DNA of 64,000 nucleotides, from NCBI GenBank assembly GCA_030374765.1, contig JARGXX010000080.1:868001-932000 (forward strand). The letters are read 5' to 3'. Within the stretch, counting starts at the first letter, position 1, and the number at the start of each line of letters is the position of its first letter. The notes beneath the pieces were generated by a model, which saw only the letters and a program-made list of their open reading frames with translations, ran no database searches and was not told the DNA's origin. Position numbers and translations under genes: made by a program. Shown in pieces: positions 53,750-63,880 of the stretch. The stretch is from Agarophyton chilense. Lineage: Eukaryota; Rhodophyta; Florideophyceae; Gracilariales; Gracilariaceae.

Positions 53750-54805
53750 ATGGCAACTTTCGTTCCCCCCGCGGCGTTGTCTGCGATAAAAACACGGAGC
53801 GTTAGTTGCCAACGGCGAGAGCAACGCCAAGAGATTTGGAAAGGCACACTGGCCAACAATGGGCAACATGATGTGGCTGGACTTTCACCTGATTGTCCTC
53901 TTGCAGTCGGAACGTGGGCGTGGGGAAATCGCCTACTCTACGACTATTCGCCGTCTCAGGATGATGACATCAGGAGAGCATTTATTACCGCGGTGAATAA
54001 TGGAGTATCACTCTTCGACACAGCAGATTCGTATGGAACAGGCAAACTGAACGCAAGAGCCGAGGTGTTATTGGGAAGGTTTATGAAAGAATATGGAAAA
54101 CCAGTTCGAGTGGCCACAAAGTTTGCTTCATATCCGTGGCGATTCACAGCGCGCTCTATCGTGAATGCGGCGGAAAAAAGTTGCGAGCGATTAGGAACGA
54201 AGATTTATCTCGCACAGATGCACTGGTCACCTTCGCGATACCTGCCTCTACAGGAGAGAGCTCTTTTGCAGGGCTTATACGAGGCTTGGAAAGCGGGGTA
54301 TTGCGAGAACATAGGAGTATCGAACTTGGGCCCTATCGCTTTGACCAGAGCACACAAGTTTTTGAACGACCGTGGAGCCAGTTTAAAGAGTGTCCAAGTT
54401 CAGATGTCGTTGCTTTGCAGAGAACCGATTGAAAGCGGGTTGCTACAAGTGGCAGACAATCTTGGGGTAAGCGTGATTGGGTACTCTCCTCTATGTCTTG
54501 GGCGTTTGGCGGGAGTGTCACGCTCCGGCATCAGAGGAATATTGTTCGATAGATTGAAAAATGATAGATTAGATGCAGCATTGCGGGATATAGCGATGCG
54601 AAAGGGAGCGAGCGTGGCGCAAGTGGCTTTGAGCTGGTGTTTGAAGAAAGGCGTGATTGTCTTGGTGGGCTGTCGGACTGAATCTCAGGTTATAGAGAAT
54701 TTGGGCGCATTACAGGTTGATTTGAGTGATGAAAACAGCAGATTGCTCGAGGAAGCAGCTTGCAAAGGCTCACAGATGGTTCGCAATGCATTCCAGACTG
54801 TATGA
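53750..54805 (+). CDS. Aldo/keto reductase, plastid type
   Basis: A 351-aa NADPH-dependent aldo/keto reductase. The catalytic tetrad is present: D90 and Y95 in FDTADSYGTG, K124 in RVATKFA, H158 in LAQMHW. The later parts match the family: GYCENIGVSNLGP, VQVQMSLLCRE, VIGYSPLCLGRLAG, VAQVALSWCLKKG and the cofactor-binding LVGCRTESQVIENLGAL. It resembles plastid AKRs of plants and cyanobacteria (pyridoxal reductase-like), but the substrate cannot be told from sequence. The N-terminus (MATFVPPAALSAIKTRSVSC) could be a transit peptide. The ATG at 53750 replaces an upstream GTG. Confidence 0.92.
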   Translation: MATFVPPAALSAIKTRSVSCQRREQRQEIWKGTLANNGQHDVAGLSPDCPLAVGTWAWGNRLLYDYSPSQDDDIRRAFITAVNNGVSLFDTADSYGTGKLNARAEVLLGRFMKEYGKPVRVATKFASYPWRFTARSIVNAAEKSCERLGTKIYLAQMHWSPSRYLPLQERALLQGLYEAWKAGYCENIGVSNLGPIALTRAHKFLNDRGASLKSVQVQMSLLCREPIESGLLQVADNLGVSVIGYSPLCLGRLAGVSRSGIRGILFDRLKNDRLDAALRDIAMRKGASVAQVALSWCLKKGVIVLVGCRTESQVIENLGALQVDLSDENSRLLEEAACKGSQMVRNAFQTV

Positions 54806-55046
54806 TGACTTTTAACAAGAATAGGAACGCATCGCAAACGTTTGTATTGTTTTTGTCCCGAAGCACTGCATAAAATAAATTTTCGGTTGGAATCTTTTTC
54901 TTTTTCTCTAGAGCCGCATCACGTAGCGCATGTGACGAGTGCGGTTTTGCGGAAGCTTGCGAAGCACAAAAGATGATGCTACTGATGACGCCAATGATGC
55001 TGCCAATGGATAAGAGGTCGAATAAACTTAACGATGCTTTGGTGCA

Positions 55047-55642
55047 TCATACATGCGTGCGAGGAGGCGGCAACGGAGCTGAGACAACAACAGAGCGAAG
55101 ACGTTGCATGTGTTGCGCATCTTCTTCATCACTTGACGAGTCGGAATGCGGCAAACGACGCCTTTTGTCTCGATGGCGTCTGCCAATAACGCCCGGTTGG
55201 CTATCCTTGAACAACTTGAAATGGTCAACTGCAGCAGGAGCCCTCAAACTTGCAAACGGCAACTGGGTGTCCGACGCATGGGGCTCAGTTTGAGCAGGAG
55301 TGACGGGCGGAGATTTCTGCACGTCAGCGCCCAGAGTGCTTTCCAAATAAGAGTCGAGTAGATGAGAGACACGGGCCGTAAGCTGCCTTGTTTGAAGGGG
55401 AGGCGGGGCGTGTGGAGACGGGGAGGGCGAGTGAGACGGAGCGCGAGGTGGTTTGCGACGCGTGGTGCGTGAACGACCTCTTTTTAATGGTCGGGCTGCC
55501 ATGTCCGATGTGCGAGCTATGCGAGGCGAGGAGATGGGCGGTGTACGCGGAGAAGCTGTTGAAAGACTTTGACGAGCGAGCAAGCGAGCGCGCTCATCAT
55601 CCGACGAAGCTGAAGAGGGTGACGGAGGTGGGGCGGCTCTTT

Positions 55643-55646
<4 letters not shown>
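55047..55646 (-). CDS. Small basic, Ser/Pro/Arg-rich protein, unrecognised
   Basis: A 199-aa frame from the ATG at 55646. The N-terminal half is low-complexity (MKRAAPPPSPSSASS and RGRSRTTRRKPPRAPSHS), with basic clusters like nuclear localisation signals. The middle has a helix-like TARVSHLLDSYLESTLGAD. The C-terminal part contains RRHRDKRRRLPHSDSSSDEED, a basic patch followed by an acidic Ser patch. No domain recognised. The start codon directly follows a (GA)17 repeat on the coding strand. The frame is open further upstream through the repeat, but that part is unlikely to be coding. It could be a chance frame. Confidence 0.45.

Positions 55647-55680
<34 letters not shown>
55647..55680. repeat. 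(CT)17 microsatellite
   Basis: 34 bases of CT on the plus strand (GA on the minus), followed by GTCT repeats. It abuts the start codon of the small basic protein on the minus strand. Confidence 0.95.
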
Positions 55681-55684
<4 letters not shown>

Positions 55685-56230
55685 GTCTGTCTTTCTCAAA
55701 GGCGCTGAAAACAAGGTAACAACGCAACAACTCAAACAGGAATGTGAAACGAAGCCAGTGCGTGGTCGAAGACGAAACGAAAGAACTGGGAAAGAAGCGT
55801 AGCGAAAGGAGGAGTGTAGATATCTCAGGGGTCAGTCGCTGGAAAGGGTCGAGGCAAAGGCAGTGTTCTGACGAGACTCTACGCAGAAAAGGCGATGCAA
55901 ACAATGCGTGAAAAGCAGCACAGCAACAGCGGTGCCGCGCGATGAGCGACGCATTGGCCGTTTTGCTTGGAGAAGACGCGCGCGTGTGCATGCACCGCGC
56001 CGCCAATCACAGTACAGCGCGCTCAATATATTCGTGCCAGTCGTACGATTACACGTGGAAGACGTGTTTATAATCCGAAGTGTGCGTGCGCTTTGATAAT
56101 GATGGTGCAGCCGAGGCGCACACACCGTCAGCAGACTCCGTTCGTAATCCTTCGTCACATTTCTGAGCTCTTTCGTAGTCGCGCACTCTCAGCCTCAACC
56201 TCCCTTGGCGCAACGCATGCGTGCCACTGC
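55681..56230. other. Spacer between the small basic protein and TFIIIC
   Basis: About 550 bases. It should hold the promoter of the minus-strand small gene and the 3' end of TFIIIC, also on the minus strand. Frames inside it look non-coding. Confidence 0.4.
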
Positions 56231-59200
56231 TCATTCCACATCAACAAGTGTCATTCCCTCTTGCCCTAATATACCTTCTACCTCCTTCGTGCCGGCCCAG
56301 GATGATCTCACCGCCGCCACGACGCTCCATGCGCATCGCCAAGCGCGTCGCCATCCAAACACCCCCAGTCCATCCACCATGCCCAGCTCCTTTGCGACCG
56401 CAGTCACTCGCCACCGTCCCGTCAGCGCATCTCCCTCCCTCACGCAGCACTCCACACGCGCCTCTCCTGCCACACGCAGCGCCCACGCCATGTCCAGCGC
56501 TGCCCGTCTCGGCGCGCCGCTGTACCGTTTTGCCACCGCTGTTATCAACTGAGTATCGTTTCCAGCAGCCATTGTTGTGAGACAGTTAACAACGCATTCC
56601 CTTATGCCCGATACCAGCTGCGTATCGCATTTGCCTTGCGTGTTTCGCCACCACGCCAATACATTCCTGCTTTTGGGAGCGCCGTCTTGCTGCACAATCA
56701 ACTCATCGCAGTAGTTGCAGCTCATGTACAGTACTCCTTGCCAAGCCGCGAATTGCTCGTCACGCGTATCGCATTCTTCTACCACAAACCTTCGAACAAG
56801 TCTGTCTTGTAGCAATCCATGGAGTCCCCATACCACAGCCGCTCTGTCCTCTTCGTTTCGTGGTTTAATACATTCCAGTAATTCCCTTAGAAGCCTTCCC
56901 CCATACCCACCTTCTTTGATTGAGCGCAAAAGTTGCCGCCGCACCTCGCTCTTCAACTCGCTACGCACCGCAATGCGTCGCTTCTTCCCCACTCTCCAAG
57001 TCCAACAATTCTGCACGCACCCGATAGAAAGTTGTATCGCTTCCTTGCTTGCCCCACTATCTGACATTCTTGCCATCATGCATATTCCCTCATTCATGAA
57101 AAACATCTTCTTGGTCAGCAAATTAGTAGCTATACTTGACACAGATGCCTCCCCATTGTCACATACTGCGTCTCTCAGCTTACTGTTCTCCCATTTCGTT
57201 TCGGCCCGTTCTTTGGAAAGCTCATACATCCATTTAGTGCTCACTTCGCCTTCATCACGAAGCATGCTTAAGAACTCATTACCAGCTCCATTCTTCGCAG
57301 CTGCGAAGCAACCACTCCCGCTATCCCTCTCAGCTCTGTAAGTAAGTGCTCCACGTAGTAGCAGTCTGTCTCTTGCCAGGGCAATATCGCTCCAGCAAAA
57401 TTTGTCCAAGAGACGTCTACTCCCCACACTGTCCTGCAGATGCGAGTGCTCACGTCCAACAATTTGTACCACCAAGTCAAGCAACTCATTTCTGTACTTT
57501 CCGCTACCGCAACTACTTCCTTGCTTGCAGCCCTCTTTGTCGTTCGCTGGCTGCTGTACGTGCTCGATCTCGTCTACACCAGTAACCCCTTTTTCACAAT
57601 TAGAATTGCCGCTAGCATTTTTCCTTTCCGCGTCGGTTTTGTTTTGCTTCGCCCCGTTTTGGTTCATAAGGCTCTGTGAAACCAGTGTCGATGATCTCGG
57701 CATCCACTTTGTGCAACACAGTGACCGTTTCAGAAGGGCTGGTTCTGCTTCAGATATACATCGCACCAACATCCCATGGCTCACATTCTCTCTCATGTGC
57801 ATGTCAGCAACCCGTCGAAATCGAAACGACATCACTTCCAACATATGAGGTAGTAACTCCTCTCTCCCGTAAACCAAACCATTCAACTGAAACTCCTTCG
57901 TTATCAGTCGTTGCGCACTTTCGTAACTGACAAATCTGTCCACGCTCTCTTTAGATAGATTCACATTTGCGCTGTACTTGAGATCATGTGCTTGCAAAAC
58001 AATTAAAGAAGATAATATAAGGTCTAGCTCCTTCCAACTGCTGATAACATTTTCCAAACACTGTGGTGACCCGGTTTTAGATGACTTCTCGTCACTTTCG
58101 ACTAAACCCATCTCTCCAGATAATCGTCCCCGAATAACTAGCTTTAGAGCCAATGCGTCAAGCACTGCTCGCACCATCAATATGTCATAAAACTTCACCA
58201 TTGCAGCGATTAGTACTCTCATAATCACAACCATTCCTGGATCATTGTTCAATTCATCTCTATATAACTTGCGAACATACCAATTGACCATAGCTGATAT
58301 TCCTTTCCATTCCAGAGCCTGGCTATTGTTGAAAAAATACGCTGTTGCTCTTGACATGATGACTGCTTTGCACACATGTACCATGCGCGTCGCATCAACT
58401 TCTGCGTGATCTTTATGTTCAGAGCTGATTTGTTTCTTGTCCATATCCTTGTCGCTCACGATGTCATCATCCTTTCTCTTCGAAGTGGAAGCACTTTGCC
58501 TTGATTCTTTCTTTCTAGATTTGGTAGCCTTGTGAATCGGATCCCTAGTTTTCAACATGGTGCAGAAATTGGGCCGTTTTCCGAGCGAAGTTATTCCAGC
58601 TCTGAAGTGAAGGCCCTCAACTACACAGCCCTTTGAGCTCAAGTGAAGAATGCAAGAATGGTCACCAACAAACTCATTTTCTAAATGTTCTGGCGTGATT
58701 GGCTGTCGGCGAAGGTTGTTTTCTCGGTCTCGGATCCATTGGGGAATTGGATTCTTTGTCCTATATCTTGAATAGAGGAGCAACTTTTCATGTGATGGCA
58801 TTGACCTCTGAGTCGCTCGCAGAGAAGGAATTTTGTCTCGGTATCTCTCGAACGCTTCTTCTAATTCTTCGACTTTGAATCGCTTCAGAGGATGGTCAAT
58901 AAACGATGTTGTTATTAAGGTGTTTGGTAAGTTGAGCTCCAATTGCACACCACTCAAAAGCTGAAGCATGGATTCGTATATCAATTGATCTTTCTTCTGA
59001 AGACGAATGACTCCAGATGCCCATCGCATAGGAAAGTATACATCAGAGACGAAACGTATTTCTTGTTCACCCTCGTTACCAGAGGGCTTCGTATCTTCTT
59101 CCATGCCATCTGGTTCCACATGCATAGGCTTTCGAGACATTCTGCACCTAGCAAACTGCTCCAACTCTCTCCAATAAGTGTCAACGGCTTTTATATTGGT

Positions 59201-61993
59201 GAAAACTATACCATGCGGCACGACCCCGGATGGCAAACCTTTTCCAAAATCTCTAATAAGTCCACCGCCTGAGAGAGCCCACTGTGAATTGGAACCGGAC
59301 TCTACTAGCCCAAGTCTTGTCAAAGTCTGAACCAGGTTTAAAATCTGTCGGGAAGATGTCTGGCCTTGCACCTCATCTTCAAGTTTTTCACGTACATTGG
59401 TAATCTTCTCTTCTTTCAGAGATGAAATTATGTCACCATGATTCTGATAAAAACCGATAGCAGCTGCGTATTCGCCAACGGTCATGTTTGCTACGATATC
59501 GCTCATCGTAAAACATCCGAGAACCGGGGCTTGCCTCGCTGCATCAACCGTGTAATGCGCAACAGGCTGATCGATAGTCTCCGAGTTCTGGCCTTGCCGC
59601 GTAAGGTGATATATAGTTTTGTGGAACGCACGCACTCTTGCCATTTTCCCCTTCAACAAACCATAGTCTATCGCCCTCAGCTTGTTGATACGCGTTATCT
59701 TTTTACCAACAACATCTGAGACCACGTAAAGAGCAGTCTCTTCGCCTTCGTCTCCCTTCCCCTTGTTGCATTGAGATTGGTCTTTGGAAAACCAGGGACA
59801 TACAGCATCATTTGCGGTGTACGGTGGTAGAGTTTCTCTATCACTCTGATCGTTAACTAGAGGGGCTGCTTTGGTGGAACCAGTTTTCTTTCTCGATATA
59901 ATGGAATTCTGCTTTAGACTAGAGTTCCTACTTTCCATGTCATCCTGAAGCAGACCAAGGTTCACAGGGGACTCAGCTTCACGATTACTCCCGTCCCCCC
60001 TTTCGCTGCTGGTAGCTTCATCGCCAACAATAGGAGAACGATTTTTATCCAATACTGTACATTCTTTCAACCTAACTTCGTTGACCTCCTGTGCAGCGTC
60101 CTTTTCCCGCTGACGACTATCCACATCCTCATGGCTTACCATAGCATCCTCACAAGCATGTCTTGCCCGTTTCCGATTTCGAGTGCATGGCTGTTCTTTG
60201 GCTCCCTTTTTACCCCTTCCTGAAATCCCAACCGCACTTCCAGATGATCCATATAGCGTGCGATTGACAACAGATGTTACCAAATTGCGCACTTCTTCAC
60301 TAGTCTCTTGAATACCAGGTAAAGCGACTATAGTCACAGTTTGATTCCGTTTCGATTCCTTTATGGCAGGTTTCATTGCTGTGATAAGCTTAATTTTATC
60401 TCGCGACAGAAGATCATTGAGTAGTCGTCGCATCACTTTCGGGTCCACCCGTTGCAGACCAGAGTCCTCGATTACGGCAACCTCTCTTCCGAGCGGTTCT
60501 AGAAGGATCACTCTTCTTTCCTCGAGGAGTTTTAGTACAATTTGTTGTCGCTGTTGACCTAAACTTGTGACCCCAACTTTCCGACGCCTGGAGCCTGTGT
60601 TTGGCTCCTCGCCTGGTGTGGATGTATGGCGCGGATCTTTGGGTTCACCTGGAGATGCTAGACTCTTCAATGCGATTCGAAGGTACATGGCACTTCCTTC
60701 AAAACGCTGCGACTCTGTAATGGGTTCTACTTTTGCGATTGCATCAACTATTCTGCGTATTCGCTTGCCGGGAAGACCTGTCAGTTTGGCACCGCCATCA
60801 AGATACTGTTCTATCTCTGGTACCGACATACCCTCTTTACCAGCTCGTCTTAGAAGCTGATAAACCTGTTCCACCACACCAACTTCTTCTACCAGTCGAG
60901 TACGGATACCACCACACAAGAGGGGGTGAACATCACGTTTCTTCGAGCGTTGATTCACCCGAATGTCCTCCGCAAGCAACTTGCCGTCCTTGCGTTCGCG
61001 CAATTTCTGAATACCCAATTCGGTCAGCCTAAGACACGCTTGGTTGCCTACAGCCTTCCCGCTTCGAGCACGGCACTCTCGGTAAACGACCTCTGCTAGG
61101 CCCGCACGCTCTAACTTCGCACGCAGTGTGCGATAACAGCGGTGACGCCTACGGCGAAAATACTCCTCGGCTACACCTGGGGCCCGGTCGGAGTCAGGCA
61201 TCGCTATGACTTTCAAATCCTTCTCAGAACGAGTGTGAGGCTCTGGGCGTAGCGCTTGGATTACTCGATCGACACGGGTTTCCATAGTGAGGTCAATCAC
61301 AGATTGGGCCGTAGATGGATCGGTCGGTTCCGTGGCGGCGTTGGAGGACGTGATTTCGGGCTTATTGGAGCCACTAAGGGATATTACAGGCCTGGCCGCA
61401 GAAGATTTTGCTATTGTAGGCGCGTAACGAATAAGGACGACAACTGCTGTGTATGTTACTGATTTGTTTGAAGTGATCTCGTGGGGTTTGAGCTGGTCTG
61501 ACTGATGCAGAGAGTAATCCACAGATTCATGCTTAGTGGCCGTTTTTGTTTTTCGTCTTGTGAGAACGACTTTCTTACGGGCAACTAATGAACGAGCCAT
61601 TAGACCACCAAGATAATGATGCACCATGTTCGGCGCGAGACCTACGTATTGGCCGATCTCAGATTGTAGAATCCCGTCGCTGCGGGCCATACCGACACGC
61701 TCAAGAATTTGGAGACCCTGCCGAGGGAGCGGGGACTGTTCGAGAGGTGAGAAACCCAGGGCTCGTTGGCGTATGGCTTCATGGGCAATGATAACAACTT
61801 CATCTACGGAAGCTGAGAAACTGGGTTTGGCGCAGAAACGTTCACTCCTGGTTGCGAATTGATGATAAAGAAAACAAAGAACGCCACGGCGTGGTTTTCG
61901 ACCTTGAACGGCTGTCAAGGAGTCTAAAAGGCGTGATCCTTCTCTTCCGCCGAGTGCGATGTGATCAACAACCTTGGCGAACAAATCGTCCAT
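56231..61993 (-). CDS. GTF3C1: TFIIIC B-block-binding subunit (TFC3/GTF3C1 type)
   Basis: The largest TFIIIC subunit, which binds the B-box of tRNA-type promoters and recruits TFIIIB and RNA polymerase III. One open frame of 1920 codons from the ATG at 61993; the frame reaches a TTG 11 codons earlier. The length lies between yeast Tfc3 (about 1160) and human TFIIIC220 (about 2100). The B-block winged-helix domain is at about residues 94-144 (QILERVGMARSDGILQSEIG, QYVGLAPNMVHHYLGGLMA). A second winged-helix-like unit follows at about 390-440, then long charged linkers and a helical C-terminal half. A run near residue 1170 is Lys/Ser/Asp-rich (KKESRQSASTSKRKDDD). Its first 447 codons are copied in U1 and U2. 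A dead Tc1 element ends about 205 bases upstream of the start. Confidence 0.85.
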   Translation of the reverse strand: MDDLFAKVVDHIALGGREGSRLLDSLTAVQGRKPRRGVLCFLYHQFATRSERFCAKPSFSASVDEVVIIAHEAIRQRALGFSPLEQSPLPRQGLQILERVGMARSDGILQSEIGQYVGLAPNMVHHYLGGLMARSLVARKKVVLTRRKTKTATKHESVDYSLHQSDQLKPHEITSNKSVTYTAVVVLIRYAPTIAKSSAARPVISLSGSNKPEITSSNAATEPTDPSTAQSVIDLTMETRVDRVIQALRPEPHTRSEKDLKVIAMPDSDRAPGVAEEYFRRRRHRCYRTLRAKLERAGLAEVVYRECRARSGKAVGNQACLRLTELGIQKLRERKDGKLLAEDIRVNQRSKKRDVHPLLCGGIRTRLVEEVGVVEQVYQLLRRAGKEGMSVPEIEQYLDGGAKLTGLPGKRIRRIVDAIAKVEPITESQRFEGSAMYLRIALKSLASPGEPKDPRHTSTPGEEPNTGSRRRKVGVTSLGQQRQQIVLKLLEERRVILLEPLGREVAVIEDSGLQRVDPKVMRRLLNDLLSRDKIKLITAMKPAIKESKRNQTVTIVALPGIQETSEEVRNLVTSVVNRTLYGSSGSAVGISGRGKKGAKEQPCTRNRKRARHACEDAMVSHEDVDSRQREKDAAQEVNEVRLKECTVLDKNRSPIVGDEATSSERGDGSNREAESPVNLGLLQDDMESRNSSLKQNSIISRKKTGSTKAAPLVNDQSDRETLPPYTANDAVCPWFSKDQSQCNKGKGDEGEETALYVVSDVVGKKITRINKLRAIDYGLLKGKMARVRAFHKTIYHLTRQGQNSETIDQPVAHYTVDAARQAPVLGCFTMSDIVANMTVGEYAAAIGFYQNHGDIISSLKEEKITNVREKLEDEVQGQTSSRQILNLVQTLTRLGLVESGSNSQWALSGGGLIRDFGKGLPSGVVPHGIVFTNIKAVDTYWRELEQFARCRMSRKPMHVEPDGMEEDTKPSGNEGEQEIRFVSDVYFPMRWASGVIRLQKKDQLIYESMLQLLSGVQLELNLPNTLITTSFIDHPLKRFKVEELEEAFERYRDKIPSLRATQRSMPSHEKLLLYSRYRTKNPIPQWIRDRENNLRRQPITPEHLENEFVGDHSCILHLSSKGCVVEGLHFRAGITSLGKRPNFCTMLKTRDPIHKATKSRKKESRQSASTSKRKDDDIVSDKDMDKKQISSEHKDHAEVDATRMVHVCKAVIMSRATAYFFNNSQALEWKGISAMVNWYVRKLYRDELNNDPGMVVIMRVLIAAMVKFYDILMVRAVLDALALKLVIRGRLSGEMGLVESDEKSSKTGSPQCLENVISSWKELDLILSSLIVLQAHDLKYSANVNLSKESVDRFVSYESAQRLITKEFQLNGLVYGREELLPHMLEVMSFRFRRVADMHMRENVSHGMLVRCISEAEPALLKRSLCCTKWMPRSSTLVSQSLMNQNGAKQNKTDAERKNASGNSNCEKGVTGVDEIEHVQQPANDKEGCKQGSSCGSGKYRNELLDLVVQIVGREHSHLQDSVGSRRLLDKFCWSDIALARDRLLLRGALTYRAERDSGSGCFAAAKNGAGNEFLSMLRDEGEVSTKWMYELSKERAETKWENSKLRDAVCDNGEASVSSIATNLLTKKMFFMNEGICMMARMSDSGASKEAIQLSIGCVQNCWTWRVGKKRRIAVRSELKSEVRRQLLRSIKEGGYGGRLLRELLECIKPRNEEDRAAVVWGLHGLLQDRLVRRFVVEECDTRDEQFAAWQGVLYMSCNYCDELIVQQDGAPKSRNVLAWWRNTQGKCDTQLVSGIRECVVNCLTTMAAGNDTQLITAVAKRYSGAPRRAALDMAWALRVAGEARVECCVREGDALTGRWRVTAVAKELGMVDGLGVFGWRRAWRCAWSVVAAVRSSWAGTKEVEGILGQEGMTLVDVE

Positions 61994-62197
61994 GAGCGAT
62001 GCACGCAACCTCGAGTGGACTTGCAAGATGGCCAGATGTAGTCTGTGTTTGCTGAGGCTCGAACTCGGTACCTTGGCGGATTTCGGTTTCAGTTAGCTTT
62101 GCTGGCTCTCTCCAGACTCAAAAACTTTGGTTTATTCCAATTAGGTTTCTGGCTTTTGCAGTGCGCGGCAAAATGATAGGACCAGCAACCTCAGGTA
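61994..62197. promoter_or_regulatory. Upstream region of TFIIIC subunit gene
   Basis: About 200 bases between the start codon and the Tc1 element. On the minus strand it contains the B-box-like GAGTTCGAGCC. Equivalent to 29946-30149 in U1. Confidence 0.4.
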
Positions 62198-63880
62198 CAG
62201 TGCGTTTCAAAAACATATCCCTTTACAAAAACTGCGCCACTGTAGAGCACATTTCACAGCAAATGAAAACCACTCCTCTGACACATTCTGAACAGCTGCA
62301 AATCATGGAATTAATAGAACAGGGTATGATTCCAGCAGATATAGCCCGAACACTCAAGCGCAGCCCAAAAATAATCAGCACCTTCATCAAAAACCCCGAT
62401 TTATACGGAACAAAGTGTTCAACCGGCCATCCTACGTAACTATCCCCGGCCGGTAAGCATAGAATTAAACAAAAACTATTTCGTAACACTTCATCTTGCG
62501 GAAAACTTGTCAAAAATTAAAAATTTTCTCTATCAATATCTACTATAAATTGTTACACGCTAGCGCCTGCTTGACCCCCACACACACTCAAGGTCAGCCC
62601 TAGATTGCTGACCGACACGCCAATCGATATCCCGATGCGACAGCGCCCGATGCACTCGCAAACAATAGGCCAGCGATGCACTGGCTCCGATTTATCGGAC
62701 CTTCGCCGATGAGACGCCGCCTACAGTTTGCTCCTTCCTTTTAGAATAAATACCATCGCCCGCCATATACATTCGGCAGCCTCGAACGAAGGCAGTCAGT
62801 ACATTACCAAACCATCTCTTGACATGCTAACGCGCACTTGAACCCTCAAATCTCTGAGGGTGTTGCCTTCCGCCTACCGCAGGCAAGGTCTTTGATTTTC
62901 GCAGCCTCTGCGCTTTCGCTCGTACTCATTGCGGTCTCCGACGTCCGCAATTCTCTTCGACACATCCATTCAACTGAACGTTCTGGTGTACTATCCTTCG
63001 GAGTCGTGGCGTGCCACAAAAGCGTTAAATTAACCTTCAACATTTGTTCATTTACACAAATATGAGGAAAACAATTTTTTTAAAAAGATAATCACAAGAA
63101 GAATATTGTTGAACGGTATGCTCAAAAGGCTTATTGAAAAACGAAACGAAATAAATTTATCTTATTCGACGAAAAAAAGTTTACCCGTGATGGTTCAGGT
63201 TGCTTTAAATATTATTGGTATGATCTACAAAAAGGAAAGAAATTCTTTGTGATCAGGCATTCAAAATGTGCATCAGTAATGGTTTGGGCTGAAATGTCTA
63301 CGAAAGGAGAAACTGATATTGCTTTTGTTGAAACTACTATGAACTATAAGAAGTATGCAGAGGCTCTAGAAAACTGTTTTCTACCTTTTGCATAATTTAT
63401 GAACGGAGAAGAATTCATTTTTCAGCAAGATAATGCCCGTGTGCATAAGTCTAATTATATGAAACAGTGGTTTAATAATCTAAATATGTCGTTTATGGAA
63501 TGGCATGCGCGCTCTTCTGACCTCAATTCTATCGAAAACATTTATAGAATGTTGGCTCGAATGGTTTATGGGTTAGAAAGGCAATTTGATACAGTTTTTG
63601 ATTTAAAAAAATTGTATTAAAGATTTCTGGGAATCTTTTTACTGTAATGCTATCAATGCTTTTAAAGAATCAATTCCAAAGCGCTTTATAAGTGTTATAC
63701 ATGCTAAATGAGCAAAACCATACTACTGAACTCGCGTTAAAAAAAAGTATGCAATAATGGTTATGTTTTGAAAGAGCATTTTATCTTCTTCGAATTTTTT
63801 ACACTGATTTTTTTAGTTTTACTGTAGCAAAAACGTCGATTTTTGGAAATTTTGCGCGAGGGATATGATTTTGAAACAGA
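62198..63880 (+). mobile_element. Tc1-type DNA transposon, inactive, with insertion (inverted copy)
   Basis: The left end CAGTGCGTTTCAAAAACATA follows a TA. The right end carries AGGGATATGATTTTGAAAC and is less well preserved. The transposase start MKTTPLTHSEQLQIMELIEQ lies at 62263. The catalytic half reads FILFDEKKF (Asp at 63168), QQDNARVH, then DLNSIENIY, with 34 residues between the second Asp and the Glu: the DD34E spacing of Tc1. Stops at 62437, 63135 and 63393 and a 474-bp insertion at 62552-63025 make it inactive. Four residues differ from the U1/U2 copies in the last 73 codons. The element lies in the promoter region of the full TFIIIC gene. Confidence 0.88.
62552..63025. mobile_element. 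474-bp insertion inside Tc1, possible solo LTR or MITE
   Basis: Separates the two halves of the Tc1 transposase. It is flanked by the direct repeat TAAATT (62546-62551 and 63026-63031), a likely target-site duplication. It contains AATAAATA and several short hairpins, but no clear terminal inverted repeat and no TG..CA ends, so its class is open. Copies at 29118-29591 (U1) and 43713-44186 (U2). Confidence 0.6.

Noticed and set aside
53155-53859. 234-aa minus-strand frame across the AKR promoter region
   Set aside because: Overlaps both AKR genes out of frame and has no protein-like features.
62552-63025. Calling the 474-bp insert a solo LTR
   Set aside because: It lacks TG..CA ends and I found no full element sharing it here, so the class is left open.
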